In this document: positions 33,552 to 43,691 of the stretch, in pieces
Layout: the number at the start of each line of letters is the position of its first letter
Position numbering within the stretch: the stretch's first letter is position 1
Source: an uncultured Faecalibacterium sp.
GTDB taxonomy: Bacteria; Bacillota; Clostridia; Oscillospirales; Ruminococcaceae
Direction: 5' to 3'
Length of the DNA stretch: 52,445 bases
Assembly (NCBI GenBank): GCA_934561485.1
Contig: CAKTGS010000004.1
Coordinates: 1-52,445, forward strand
The notes under the pieces: generated by a model
What the model was told of the DNA's origin: nothing
The model's database searches: none
What the model saw: only the letters and a program-made list of their open reading frames with translations
Translations under genes and position numbers: made by a program

Positions 33552-35429
33552 TTACGCGCCGTCAAAGCTGTCGCCATCGGCGGGCAGAGGGGCGGCGGTC
33601 TCTTCGGCTGGGGCACTCTCTGCGGCAGCCCGGGGGATGCCCTTGTACACCAGGGTCTGTTCCAGCACCTCAGCACAGACTGGGGCCGAAAGGCTGCCCC
33701 CGGCGGTGGTCCAGCTGTGGGGTTCGTCCAGGCAGACAAGGCACAGGAACTGCGGGTCCTCGATGGGAGCCACGGCCACAAAGCTGGCAATGCGGGCCTT
33801 TTCATCGGCGCTGTCCAGCTTCTGGCTGGTGCCGCTTTTGCCGCCCACCCGGTAGCCCTGGATCTGGGCGTTGCGTCCGCCGCCGTACAGCACCACCGCT
33901 TCCATCATTTCCCGCATGACAGCAGAAGTTTCTGCCTTGAGCACCTGCCGCCTGCACACCGGGCTGCGGTGTTCGCGCACCGTGCCGTCCGGGTTCAGGA
34001 TGTCGCTGACCAGGTAGGGCTGCATCAGTCGGCCGCCGTTGACCACGGCGCACACGGCGGCTGCCATTTCCAGGTAGCTGATCTTGCTGCTCTGCCCGAA
34101 GGCGCAGGAGGCCAGCTCCACCGGCCCCATGCGGTCGGCGGTGTAGTACAGGCTCTTTTTCGGCTCGGCGGGCAGGTCGATGCCCGTTGGCTCCCGCAGG
34201 CCGAAGGCAGCAAAATAATCGCAGAAGGCTTCCTTGCCCAGCCGCGCCCCGATCTGGATAAAGCTTTGGTTGCAGGAGTTTTCCAGCGCCTGGGTCACGG
34301 TCTGGCTGCCATGGCGCTTGTGGTTGGCGCAGTGGAACCGGGTGCCCGCCACCGAGATGGAGTCCCCGCAGTAAAAGGTGGAGTGCCGGGTGATGGCTCC
34401 GGCATCCAGCGCCGCCGCGCAGGTGATCAGCTTGAACACGCTGCCCGGCTCGTACAGGTCGCTGACCGCCTTGTTACGCCACTGGGTCTGCTGGGCCAGC
34501 TGCAGGGCGGCGGCGCGCTCGGTGCCGGAAAGGCTGTCCACGGCGGCCCGGGCGGCGGCATCGTAGATCACCCGCGGCTGGTTGGGGTCGTAGGCGGGGG
34601 TGGTGGACATGGCCAGCACGGCCCCGGTGTTCACATCCAGCACAATGCCCACGGCCCGGGCGGCCACGTGGTGCTCCTGCACCGCATAATTCAACGCATT
34701 TTCAAGATAATGTTGAATGTTGGCGTCAATGGTCAGCCGCAGCCCGCAGCCTTCCAGCGGCATCTGCTCGGTCTCATAGCTCTGCTCCAGCGTGTAGCCC
34801 CAGGCGTTCACGGCGGTGAGCACCACACCGTTCTGCCCGGTAAGCAGGGTGTCGTATTTCAGTTCCAGCCCGCTTACCCCGGCGTTGTCCACATTCGTAA
34901 AGCCCAGCACGCTGGCCAGAAACTCCCCCTGCGGGTACCAGCGCTTGCTGTCCTGGTTGATGCGGATGCCGGTAATGCCGTTTTCTTCACAAAAATCCCG
35001 CACGGCATCGGCGGTGGAGCGCTCCACCCGGTAGCGCAGCAGGCAGTCATTGGAGGTGCGGCTGCTGAACTTTTCCAGCAGCTTTGCTTCGTCCAGCTCC
35101 AAAATTTCCGCAAGGCCGCGGGCGGCCAGTTCCAGTTTGTCGGCGGGCATCTCCCGGGGCGAAGCCCGCAGGGTCCAGCAGCTGCTGTTGGCGGCCAGCA
35201 GCACGCCGTCTGCACTGTAGATGCGGCCCCGGTCGGCGGGGACCACGGTATCCCGCAGCTGCTGGCCCAGCGCCCGCTGGGTGTACCAGCTGCTGGTGCA
35301 CAGCTGCAGCCAGAACAGCCGGGCAATCAGTCCGGCAAAGCACACACCGCACAGCAGCAGCGCCACCAGCCGTGCCCGGGTGCGGAAAGCCCGTTCCGGC
35401 AGAGTGCGCAGGGGTTCGGAGCCGGACAT
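33552..35429 (-). CDS. Penicillin-binding transpeptidase (FtsI/SpoVD class)
   Basis: This 625-residue class B PBP has an N-terminal membrane anchor (ARLVALLLCGVCFAGLIARLF), a dimerisation domain beginning PADRGRIYSADG, and a transpeptidase domain. The active site motifs are SVFK within EPGSVFKLIT, SCN within ENSCNQSF, and KSGT within GGKSGTSQ. It cross-links septal or spore-cortex peptidoglycan. No PASTA domains are visible, unlike typical SpoVD. It is divergent from the ftsW-like gene, which fits an FtsI-FtsW partnership. The C-terminal tail is rich in Ala, Glu and Pro. Confidence 0.93.
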   Translation of the reverse strand: MSGSEPLRTLPERAFRTRARLVALLLCGVCFAGLIARLFWLQLCTSSWYTQRALGQQLRDTVVPADRGRIYSADGVLLAANSSCWTLRASPREMPADKLELAARGLAEILELDEAKLLEKFSSRTSNDCLLRYRVERSTADAVRDFCEENGITGIRINQDSKRWYPQGEFLASVLGFTNVDNAGVSGLELKYDTLLTGQNGVVLTAVNAWGYTLEQSYETEQMPLEGCGLRLTIDANIQHYLENALNYAVQEHHVAARAVGIVLDVNTGAVLAMSTTPAYDPNQPRVIYDAAARAAVDSLSGTERAAALQLAQQTQWRNKAVSDLYEPGSVFKLITCAAALDAGAITRHSTFYCGDSISVAGTRFHCANHKRHGSQTVTQALENSCNQSFIQIGARLGKEAFCDYFAAFGLREPTGIDLPAEPKKSLYYTADRMGPVELASCAFGQSSKISYLEMAAAVCAVVNGGRLMQPYLVSDILNPDGTVREHRSPVCRRQVLKAETSAVMREMMEAVVLYGGGRNAQIQGYRVGGKSGTSQKLDSADEKARIASFVAVAPIEDPQFLCLVCLDEPHSWTTAGGSLSAPVCAEVLEQTLVYKGIPRAAAESAPAEETAAPLPADGDSFDGA

Positions 35430-35535
35430 GGCGGCACCTCCTTTTCCGGCTTATCCTATGCGGGCAGGGCCTGCGGGTATGACTAGCCGCCCGGCGGACT
35501 GCGTACAATAAAGCAGAATGCCGGAGGTGATGGAA

Positions 35536-36660
35536 ATGCAAAAGGCTGTGCAGTCCCGGTTGAAACGCCTGCCGCCCATGGACCTGCCGTTTTTGATCCT
35601 GGTGCTTACCCTGGTGGGCTTCGGGTTGGTGATGCTGTACAGCGCCAGCAGTGCGGTGGCTTTGTACCGGCGCGGCGATGCCTTTGCCTATGTGCGTCCG
35701 CAGCTGCTGTATGCGGCGCTGGGGGTGTTGGCCATGTGGATCGCCAGCCGGGTGGATTACCACATTTACCACAAACTGGCCTGGCCGCTGTTGGGACTGT
35801 CGCTGCTGCTGCTGACCGCAGTGCTGTTCATGCCGGAATACAACGGCTGCCGCCGCTGGCTGGTGCTGCCGGGCCTGGGCACTCTGCAGCCCAGCGAGAT
35901 TGCCAAATTTGCGGTGGTGCTGGTGTTTGCACACATTATTTCGCTCAACCACAGCCGGATGCAGAGCTTTGCGGTGGGGGTGCTGCCCTTTGTGCTGGTG
36001 CTGGGCGTGGTGGCGGTGCTCATGCTGCTGGAACCGCATTTGTCCGGCACGGTGTTGATCCTGGGCATCGGGGCGGTGCTCATGTTTGTGGGCGGCACCG
36101 GTCTGCGCTGGTTTGTGCTGGCAGGGGCCGGGGGTGCTGCTGCCATCGGGGCCGCCATTGTCATCATGCCGGACCTGGTGCCCTACGCGGCCAGCCGGCT
36201 CAGCTCCTGGCTGGACCCCTTTGCCGACCCGCTGGGGGCCGGGCATCAGACCATCCAGAGCCTGTACGCCATTGGTTCCGGGGGTGCAGCCGGGCTGGGG
36301 CTGGGCAACAGCCGCCAGAAGCACCTGTTTGTACCGGAACCCCAGAACGACTTCATTTTTTCTATCCTGTGCGAGGAACTGGGCTTTCTGGGGGCCTGCG
36401 CGGTGATCCTGCTGTTCAGCCTGCTGCTGTGGCGGGGCATTGCGCTGGCGGCGCAGGCACCGGACCGCTTTGGCGCTCTGCTGGCCGTGGGCTTTGTGGT
36501 GCAGGTGGCCCTGCAGGCGGTGCTGAACATTGCAGTGGTGACCAATAGCATCCCGAACACCGGCATCAGCCTGCCGTTTTTCTCGTCCGGCGGCACCAGC
36601 CTGATGATGCTGCTGGGCGAAATGGGCATTGTGCTGGCGGTTTCGCGCGGGGAAGCATAA
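35536..36660 (+). CDS. ftsW: FtsW/RodA/SpoVE-type peptidoglycan polymerase
   Basis: This 374-residue SEDS protein has about ten membrane segments. Signature parts are LVGFGLVMLYSASS, GCRRWLVLPGLGTLQPSEIAKFA near residue 100, GLGLGNSRQKHLFVPEPQNDFIF near 255 and NIAVVTNSIPNTGISLPFFSSGGTS near 330. It polymerises lipid II into glycan strands with its partner PBP, probably the divergent gene next door. I chose the ATG at 35536 because GGAGGTGA ends 6-8 bases before it; the ATGs at 35518 and 35530 overlap or precede that site. Confidence 0.92.
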   Translation: MQKAVQSRLKRLPPMDLPFLILVLTLVGFGLVMLYSASSAVALYRRGDAFAYVRPQLLYAALGVLAMWIASRVDYHIYHKLAWPLLGLSLLLLTAVLFMPEYNGCRRWLVLPGLGTLQPSEIAKFAVVLVFAHIISLNHSRMQSFAVGVLPFVLVLGVVAVLMLLEPHLSGTVLILGIGAVLMFVGGTGLRWFVLAGAGGAAAIGAAIVIMPDLVPYAASRLSSWLDPFADPLGAGHQTIQSLYAIGSGGAAGLGLGNSRQKHLFVPEPQNDFIFSILCEELGFLGACAVILLFSLLLWRGIALAAQAPDRFGALLAVGFVVQVALQAVLNIAVVTNSIPNTGISLPFFSSGGTSLMMLLGEMGIVLAVSRGEA

Positions 36661-36723
36661 AGGCGGCAGTTTCCGGCAAAATGCGCCGAAAAACACACTG
36701 TTCGGCGCGCTGGGGCGCACAAA

Positions 36724-36766
36724 CGGCCCGACAAACTCCTGCGGGGGTCTGCCGGGCTGTTTTTTT
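36724..36766 (+). terminator. Terminator after the ftsW-like gene
   Basis: CGGCCCGACA (36724-36733) pairs with TGCCGGGCTG (36750-36759) with one mismatch and one G-T pair, followed by seven T. The rest of the 36661-36846 spacer holds no gene. Confidence 0.8.
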
Positions 36767-36846
36767 GCGTTTTGGACGGCAAAAACGAAACCATCCGGCC
36801 CGGTTCTGCATAGCATGGGGTATCTTTGCGGAACGGGGGTTTTGGC

Positions 36847-38148
36847 ATGGCAGGGGATCTGATCATTACGGGCGGGCGGCCGCTGTGCGGCACGGTGGCG
36901 GTTCCGGCGGCCAAGAACAGCGTGCTGCCGCTTCTGGCAGCGGCGCTGCTTTGCACCGGTGAGGTGCGGCTGCTGCGGGTGCCGCAGCTGGCGGATGTGG
37001 AAAACTGCCTGGCCTTGCTGCGGGGCGTGGGTTGTGCGGCGGGCTGGCAGGGGGCGGATGCCGTGGTAAGCGGTGTGCCCTGCCGCTGCACGCTGGGGCC
37101 GGAAGCGGCCCGGATGCGGGCATCCATCCTGTTCTGCGCCCCGCTGCTGGCGCGGCTGGGCCGGGCGGAAACCCTGCTGCCGGGCGGCTGCCGCATTGGA
37201 GCAAGGCCCATCGACCTGCACCTGGCGGGCCTGGAACAGATGGGCGTGCGGCAGACGATGCAGGGGGAGCGGCTGGTGCTGACGGCCCCTTCCGGCCTGC
37301 ACAGCGCAGAGATCACCCTGCGGTTCCCCAGCGTGGGGGCCACCGAGATGCTGCTGCTGGCGGCCGCCCTGGCCCAGGGCGAAACCGTTCTGCACGGGGC
37401 TGCCCGGGAGCCGGAGATCGCAGACCTGGCGGCGTTCCTGAACCGCTGCGGCGGCCGGGTGCAGGGAGCAAGCAGCAGTACCCTGCGGGTGCAGGGGGTG
37501 CGGCGGCTGGCCGGCTGCAGCTTTGCTCCCATGGCAGACCGCATTGCCGCGTCCACCTACGCCTGTGCCTGTGCGGCGGCCGGGGGCCGGGTGGAACTGG
37601 CGGGCTGCGGGCCGGAACTGTATGCCCCGGTGCTGGAAATTCTGGAACAAATGGGCTGCGCCGTGGAGCGCACCGAAAAAAGTGCGGTCGTTTCCCGGTT
37701 CGGGCGGCTGTATGGGGCGGGCCGGGTGTTTACCGGGGCCTACCCGGCACTGGCCACCGATGCGGCTCCGCTGCTGGCAGCGGCCATGCTCTGCGCCGAG
37801 GGCGGCAGCAGCATTGAGGACGTGATCTTTGAGCGGCGGTTCGGCTGTGCGGCAGGCTTTGCAGCACTGGGGGCGCGGGTAAAGGTGACGGGCCGCACCC
37901 TGGAGATCGAGCCGGGCGGGCCGCTGCGGGGCACCGTGCTGGCAGCACCGGACCTGCGGGGCGGGGCAGCCCTGGCCGTGGCTGCGCTGGCGGCCCAGGG
38001 TACCAGTCGCCTCACCCACACGGAATTGCTGGACCGCGGATATGCCGGTTTTGCACAGAATCTGGCGCTTCTTGGTGTGCAAATTGCACGGGAAACCCCG
38101 TGCGGCGGCGGAAGGGTGAAAAAAAGAACTTCAAAAACGCAAATTTGA
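36847..38148 (+). CDS. murA: UDP-N-acetylglucosamine 1-carboxyvinyltransferase
   Basis: This 433-residue protein is a full MurA (EPT fold). PAAKNSVLPLLAAAL carries the conserved Lys-Asn pair near residue 22, MRASILFCAPLLARLG lies near 90, and LPGGCRIGARPIDLHL has the catalytic cysteine exactly at residue 115, as in E. coli MurA. DLRGGAALAVAALA lies near the C-terminus. It adds enolpyruvate to UDP-GlcNAc, the first committed step of peptidoglycan synthesis. Cys115 predicts fosfomycin sensitivity of this enzyme. The start at 36847 places the usual LIITGG motif at residue 5. Base use is very GC-rich. Confidence 0.95.
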   Translation: MAGDLIITGGRPLCGTVAVPAAKNSVLPLLAAALLCTGEVRLLRVPQLADVENCLALLRGVGCAAGWQGADAVVSGVPCRCTLGPEAARMRASILFCAPLLARLGRAETLLPGGCRIGARPIDLHLAGLEQMGVRQTMQGERLVLTAPSGLHSAEITLRFPSVGATEMLLLAAALAQGETVLHGAAREPEIADLAAFLNRCGGRVQGASSSTLRVQGVRRLAGCSFAPMADRIAASTYACACAAAGGRVELAGCGPELYAPVLEILEQMGCAVERTEKSAVVSRFGRLYGAGRVFTGAYPALATDAAPLLAAAMLCAEGGSSIEDVIFERRFGCAAGFAALGARVKVTGRTLEIEPGGPLRGTVLAAPDLRGGAALAVAALAAQGTSRLTHTELLDRGYAGFAQNLALLGVQIARETPCGGGRVKKRTSKTQI

Positions 38149-38149
38149 C

Positions 38150-38178
38150 TTGCATTCAAGGCAAAAAGATGATACGAT
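38150..38178 (+). promoter_or_regulatory. Promoter of ftsZ
   Basis: TTGCAT (38150-38155), a 17-base spacer and TACGAT (38173-38178) lie about 80 bases before the ftsZ ATG; an overlapping TTGACT (38145-38150) could also serve. ftsZ thus has its own promoter in addition to possible readthrough from murA. Confidence 0.55.
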
Positions 38179-38256
38179 ACAGTTATATAAGTACAGCGTG
38201 AGATATTCTGTGCGTTCTGCGCAGTTCTACGATAAAATCCGATGGAGGACAAAGTT

Positions 38257-39417
<1,161 letters not shown>

Positions 39418-39495
39418 TTCTGAACGAAACATCAATCTGGCACAGCGCCCGGATGCAGGGCGGTCTCTTGCGCGCAAGCGGAGGGAGGCAATGCA

Positions 39496-40143
39496 ATGCT
39501 GAAGCAGGACGTTCCGCTGCGGACCGGTTGGTTCGGATACCGGAAACTGGATGTTGAAAACTGCATTGCGCATCTCTGCGCGGTGCACGAAATGGATACC
39601 CGTCTTGCCCGGCAGAACCGGCAGGGAATGGAGGGCACCATGGCGCAGATCCGGCAGGAAAACAGTGCATTGCGGCAGCGTCTTGCCCAGCAGGCGGCGG
39701 TGCAGACCGCTGCGGTGGTCAGTGCCGATGCCGTGCGCGAGCAGCTGGATCAGCTGCACCGCAAGCTCAGCGCCGCCCGTGCGGAGATTCGCCGCTATCA
39801 GACCCGCATGTTTGCCTTTGAGCGGCAGATGATCGCACTCCGGCGGGAAAATGCAGAGCTGGAAGCGGCCTGTGAGCGTGCACAGGAAGAAGTACTGCAG
39901 GCTGCCGCCCGCGCTGAAAAGGCCGAGCGGTCGCTGCAGCAGGCCCGGGAACAGGCGGCAGCCTGCCCGCCGCAGCCCGCTCCGGAACCGCCCGCAGAAG
40001 AAGCGGCGGTGTGCTGTGCGGCTCCGATTTTGCCGCAGCCGGAAGCGTCTCCTGTGCAGGAACCGGCCTGGCAGCCCACCACCGAGCTGGAAAAGCTCTC
40101 GGTGGAGCTGATACAGCAGTTTGATGCATGGATGGCGCAGTGA
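39496..40143 (+). CDS. DivIVA-like coiled-coil division protein
   Basis: This 215-residue protein has a short N-terminal GWFGYRKLDVENCIAHL resembling the membrane-binding head of DivIVA/GpsB proteins (FxxxxxGY-x4-VxxYI type). A long coiled coil spans about 50-155, rich in Ala, Arg, Gln and Glu with few helix breakers. A proline/alanine linker (PPQPAPEPPAEEA) and a C-terminal amphipathic tail (TTELEKLSVELIQQFDAWM) follow. Position right after ftsZ supports a role at the septum or cell pole. The head match is partial, so the family call is moderate. Confidence 0.68.
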   Translation: MLKQDVPLRTGWFGYRKLDVENCIAHLCAVHEMDTRLARQNRQGMEGTMAQIRQENSALRQRLAQQAAVQTAAVVSADAVREQLDQLHRKLSAARAEIRRYQTRMFAFERQMIALRRENAELEAACERAQEEVLQAAARAEKAERSLQQAREQAAACPPQPAPEPPAEEAAVCCAAPILPQPEASPVQEPAWQPTTELEKLSVELIQQFDAWMAQ

Positions 40144-40172
40144 CGCTGCAGAGAATTTTGAAAAAGATCAGG

Positions 40173-40216
40173 AAAGCTGCTGCAATGGCACATGGCCAGG
40201 GCGGCGGCTTTTTTGC
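40173..40216 (+). terminator. Terminator after the divIVA-like gene
   Basis: AAGCTGCTGC (about 40174-40183 region) pairs with GCGGCGGCTT (40201-40210) with two G-T pairs, followed by TTTTTTG. Confidence 0.7.
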
Positions 40217-40234
40217 TTTGCAGGGGCGTTCGGT

Positions 40235-40264
40235 TTGCAAAACTGCCGCATGACCCGGTAAAAT
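40235..40264 (+). promoter_or_regulatory. Promoter of the REC/HD-GYP/GGDEF gene
   Basis: TTGCAA (40235-40240), an 18-base spacer and TAAAAT (40259-40264) lie about 60 bases before the start codon. Together with the terminator before it, this makes the gene its own unit. Confidence 0.5.
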
Positions 40265-40327
40265 GAAATACCGCCGCAGGACCCAGGGCAGGCGGCAGAC
40301 CCTGCAGAAAACGAGGAACAGGAAGCA

Positions 40328-42700
40328 ATGGATGTAAAACAGAAAATCCTCATTGCCGATGACTTTGAAATCAACCGGGCACTGCTCCGGGAGATCCTGG
40401 GCGATGGCTATGAGTATCTGGAAGCCGAAAACGGTGCCGAAGCCGTGGCCCTGCTGCGGACACACACGGATATTTCGCTGGTGCTGCTGGACGTTCTGAT
40501 GCCGGAAATGGACGGCTTTGACGTGCTGCGTGTGATGAAATGCTATTCCTGGCTGGATGAGATCCCGGTGATCATGATCTCGGCGGCAGAGGACACCGAA
40601 AACATTGAGCGCGCCTACGACCTGGGCGTGGCAGACTATATCCAGCGTCCCTTTGAGCGGGTCATGCTGCTGCACCGGGTACAGAACGTGCTCATGCTGT
40701 ACGCCAAACAAAAGCGGCTTACCCGCCTGGTGACCGACCAGGTGTACGAAAAAGAGCACAACAGCCTGCTGATGATCAGCATTCTGAGCCATGTGGTGGA
40801 GTTCCGAAACAGCGAAAGCGGAATGCACGTGCTGCACATCCGCACCCTGACAGACCTTTTGCTGCATCAGCTGGTGCAGCGCACCGAGCGCTATCAGCTG
40901 GACGAGAGCGATATTTCCATGATCAGCACGGCATCTGCCCTGCACGACATTGGCAAGATCGTGATCCCGGAGTCGATTCTGAACAAGCCTGGGCGGCTGA
41001 CAGCGGAGGAGTTTGCCGTGGTCAAGACCCACACGGTGGAGGGTGCACGCATCCTGCAGGACCTGAGCAACAGCGTTGGCAGCGCAAACGAGCCGCTGCT
41101 GCAGGTAGCCCACGCCATCTGCCGCTGGCACCACGAGCGCTGGGACGGCGGCGGCTACCCGGACCACCTGAAAGGGGACGAGATTCCCATTGCAGCCCAG
41201 GTGGTGGCACTGGCCGATGTGTACGATGCCCTGACCGGTGCACGCTGCTACAAACCGGCCTACGACCACGACACGGCCCTGCGCATGATCCTGAACGGGG
41301 AGTGCGGGGCTTTTAACCCGCTGCTCATGGAGTGCCTGCGGGATTCTTCCGAGCTGCTGCGGCAGGAGCTGCAGAGGGGTGAATGGGACCGCAGCTTCCA
41401 CCAGGAGACCCACCGCCTTTCGGAGGAGATCTTGCACCGCGAAGCCCTGCCCCAGGAGGACCGCTCCCAGCGGATGCTGGAATTGGAGCAGGAGCGCACC
41501 GTCTTTTTTGCGGAGATGTGCGGCGGCATCCAGTTCGACTACGACACCCTCAGCGGCCGTGTGACCGTGATCGACCACTATGTTGAAGCGAAAGACCAGG
41601 TGCAGCAGCATGAGTTTGACCATGGCCAGGGGCTGACCTTCCTGAGCCTGAAAGACCGCCGCCGCCTGCTGGACATCGTCCAGAAAGCCACTCCGGATAC
41701 GCCGGACACCAGTTTTCCGGTGCAGGTGGAGGTGGATGGTAGCTACCGCACCCACAACCTGTTCATCCGCACGCTGTGGAGCCGCACCGGGCTGCGGCAC
41801 TGTGTAGGGGTGCTGGGGCAGCTTGTGGATGAACCGGCTCAGGCCCAGCGGCTGCAGCAGACCGCCGAGCTGCTGGGGACCGGGGTGCCGGAACCGCTGG
41901 ACCTGATGCAGCAGCTGCGCAAGGTGTTTGACGTGGTGCGCCTGGTGGACCCGGAACGCGTCAAGGTGCTCACCCTGCACCCGGACGGCACGCTGGAAGA
42001 GCAGCCGGGCCGCTGCCACATGGTATGGAACCGCTTCTCCCGGTGCGAAAACTGCATTTCGGCCCGGGCCTATGCCCGCAAAACCACCCTGAACAAGGTG
42101 GAGTTCAAGGACGAGAAAGCCTTTTTCGTGCTGTCGCGCTACATTACGGTGGGCGGCCGCGGCTGCGTGCTGGAAATGGTGTCCGAGCTTTCGGACGGGC
42201 GCTGGCTGGACATGGGCGGCCGCCGTGTGCTGCTTGACCGCCGGGACGGTTACGACCGCGGTGCCTTTGTGGACCCGCTGACCGGGGTCTACTCCCGCCG
42301 GTATTTTGAAAAATTCCTGGCCGAAAGCGAGAACATTGAAGGCGTTGTGGTGCTGGATGTGGACCGCTTCAAGGCGGTGAACGACACCTACGGCCACCTG
42401 GTGGGCGACAAGGCGCTGCAGTGCGTGGCCAAGGCCATTCAGGACTGCCTGCGGCAGAGCGACATCCTGGTGCGCTACGGCGGCGATGAATTTCTGCTGC
42501 TGATGCCCCAGACCCGGGCCGAAGGCATGGACCTGGTGATGAACCGCATCCGGCAGGCGGTGGGAGCCGCCAAGCTGGACAGCCACCCGGAGATCCAGCT
42601 TTCGGTCAGCGTGGGCGGGGTGCACGGTGTGAAGCTCCTGACCGAGGCCATCCGCCTGGCGGATAGCTATATGTACGAGAACAAGGCCCGGACCCGCTGA
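40328..42700 (+). CDS. Response regulator with HD-GYP and GGDEF domains (c-di-GMP turnover)
   Basis: This 790-residue protein has a receiver domain (1-125; phosphoacceptor Asp55 in LVLLDVLMPEMDG). An HD-GYP phosphodiesterase domain follows (about 150-340; HDIGK at 206-210, HHERWDGGGYP at 268-278). Next is a PAS-like middle region with FSRCENC (a CxxC pair at 573-576). A GGDEF cyclase domain (about 645-785) has an intact GGDEF at 718-722 and an inhibitory RQSD site at 709-712. Both synthesis and breakdown sites look intact, so the output probably depends on phosphorylation or on the sensor-like middle part. No histidine kinase is adjacent. Known role of the families is cyclic-di-GMP turnover. 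Confidence 0.93.
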   Translation: MDVKQKILIADDFEINRALLREILGDGYEYLEAENGAEAVALLRTHTDISLVLLDVLMPEMDGFDVLRVMKCYSWLDEIPVIMISAAEDTENIERAYDLGVADYIQRPFERVMLLHRVQNVLMLYAKQKRLTRLVTDQVYEKEHNSLLMISILSHVVEFRNSESGMHVLHIRTLTDLLLHQLVQRTERYQLDESDISMISTASALHDIGKIVIPESILNKPGRLTAEEFAVVKTHTVEGARILQDLSNSVGSANEPLLQVAHAICRWHHERWDGGGYPDHLKGDEIPIAAQVVALADVYDALTGARCYKPAYDHDTALRMILNGECGAFNPLLMECLRDSSELLRQELQRGEWDRSFHQETHRLSEEILHREALPQEDRSQRMLELEQERTVFFAEMCGGIQFDYDTLSGRVTVIDHYVEAKDQVQQHEFDHGQGLTFLSLKDRRRLLDIVQKATPDTPDTSFPVQVEVDGSYRTHNLFIRTLWSRTGLRHCVGVLGQLVDEPAQAQRLQQTAELLGTGVPEPLDLMQQLRKVFDVVRLVDPERVKVLTLHPDGTLEEQPGRCHMVWNRFSRCENCISARAYARKTTLNKVEFKDEKAFFVLSRYITVGGRGCVLEMVSELSDGRWLDMGGRRVLLDRRDGYDRGAFVDPLTGVYSRRYFEKFLAESENIEGVVVLDVDRFKAVNDTYGHLVGDKALQCVAKAIQDCLRQSDILVRYGGDEFLLLMPQTRAEGMDLVMNRIRQAVGAAKLDSHPEIQLSVSVGGVHGVKLLTEAIRLADSYMYENKARTR

Positions 42701-42723
42701 CGGGCGGACGCCGGAAAAACAGC

Positions 42724-42775
42724 AAAGCCCGGAGCATCGCTCTCCTGCAGGAGAGCCAGATGCTCCGGGCTTTTT
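42724..42775. terminator. Bidirectional terminator
   Basis: AAAGCCCGGAGCATC (42724-42738) pairs perfectly with GATGCTCCGGGCTTT (42759-42773), with an inner GCTCTCCTGCAGGAGAGC hairpin. A and T tracts on the two sides let it end both the GGDEF gene and the convergent HD-domain gene. Confidence 0.93.
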
Positions 42776-42784
42776 GGTTGTGAT

Positions 42785-43366
42785 TCAGCGCACAGCGCTG
42801 GTACGGTGTTCCATCAGATAGGTGGCTTCCAGATCGGCAATGTGCAGCTTGACGGCAAGGGGATACTTGTCGTAGGCTTCCGAAATGGCAAAACAACCGC
42901 CCCGGGCCGCATCGTCAAAGCCGCCCATGTGCCAGCGGATGGCAACGGCTTCTTCGATCTTCAGCTTCATGAAGCGCTCGATCAGAAACACGCTTTTTTC
43001 GCCGTGGCCATAGGGGAACAGGTCCTCCACGCTGTAGCTGGGCACCTTTTCCCACTGGCCGGTCACCTCATTTTTCACATTGCGGGTGCCGGCCTTGTAG
43101 TAGTTGGCCTTGCACAGGTCGTGCAGCAATGCACAGATGGCAAAGCTCTCCTCGCTGTCGCCCTCGGTAAAAAAGGTATCGTGCAGCGCGTGGTACACGT
43201 TCAGGCTGTGCATACACAGCCCGCCCTCACACGCGCCGTGAAAACGGGTGGATGCCGGTGCCGAAAAGAAATCGGTTTTATGGTCCAGCCAGTCCAGCAG
43301 CTTTTCGCTGCCGGGGCGGGTGACATACTGCTGCCAGATCTGCAGGAACTCTTCGCGGCCGCCCAT
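42785..43366 (-). CDS. HD-domain metal-dependent phosphohydrolase
   Basis: This 193-residue protein has the HD signature: FHGACEGGLCMHSLNVYHAL near residue 43 (first His) and ICALLHDLCKANYY near 78 (His-Asp). WHMGGFDD provides a later ligand. HD proteins of this small type usually hydrolyse nucleotides or nucleotide second messengers; the substrate is unknown. I chose the ATG at 43366, with GGAG 8 bases upstream; a GTG at 43372 would overlap the stop of the preceding gene. It follows the PC4-like gene by two bases. Confidence 0.88.
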   Translation of the reverse strand: MGGREEFLQIWQQYVTRPGSEKLLDWLDHKTDFFSAPASTRFHGACEGGLCMHSLNVYHALHDTFFTEGDSEESFAICALLHDLCKANYYKAGTRNVKNEVTGQWEKVPSYSVEDLFPYGHGEKSVFLIERFMKLKIEEAVAIRWHMGGFDDAARGGCFAISEAYDKYPLAVKLHIADLEATYLMEHRTSAVR

Positions 43367-43368
43367 GC

Positions 43369-43590
43369 TCACAGCTCCATATCGTCCAGGATGCCCTTGA
43401 GGATGGCAAGCTCATCGTGGCTCAGGGAAATGCCCTTGCCCATGCGGGTGCCGTCCGGAGACCAGTCGCGGATGTCGTACTTGGGGTCTCCATCGTTCCA
43501 GCTGATGAGGTTGAGCTGACGTTCCCAGCCGCGCGGGCGCTGCGAAAGCACTGCAATGCGCTGGACCACTTCGTATTTGATTTCTGCCAT
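43369..43590 (-). CDS. PC4/YdbC-like small DNA-binding protein
   Basis: This 73-residue protein reads IKYEVVQRIAVLSQRPRGWE, LNLISWNDGDPKYDIRDWSP and GKGISLSHDELAILKGIL. That is the YdbC-type PC4 domain found in Firmicutes, which binds single-stranded DNA in known relatives. It is upstream of, and probably cotranscribed with, the HD-domain gene. Function in the cell is not established. Confidence 0.85.
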   Translation of the reverse strand: MAEIKYEVVQRIAVLSQRPRGWERQLNLISWNDGDPKYDIRDWSPDGTRMGKGISLSHDELAILKGILDDMEL

Positions 43591-43691
43591 GATGCAAAAC
43601 CTGCCTTTATCTTTGTTTGTTACCATAATAAGGGAAGCGGACGAAGATTTCAACAGGTAAAGCAAAATAATTTAAAAATTTTTCAGCCGGT

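Noticed and set aside
33519..35486. A 655-residue plus-strand frame opposite the PBP gene
   Set aside because: Opposite a PBP with intact SxxK, SxN and KSGT motifs; shadow composition.
35047..38082. A 1011-residue open frame on the minus strand opposite ftsW and murA
   Set aside because: It crosses two well-identified genes and an intergenic terminator and has His/Gln/Pro-rich shadow composition.
39767..42625. A 952-residue minus-strand frame opposite the REC/HD-GYP/GGDEF gene
   Set aside because: Antisense shadow; the plus-strand gene has all catalytic motifs.
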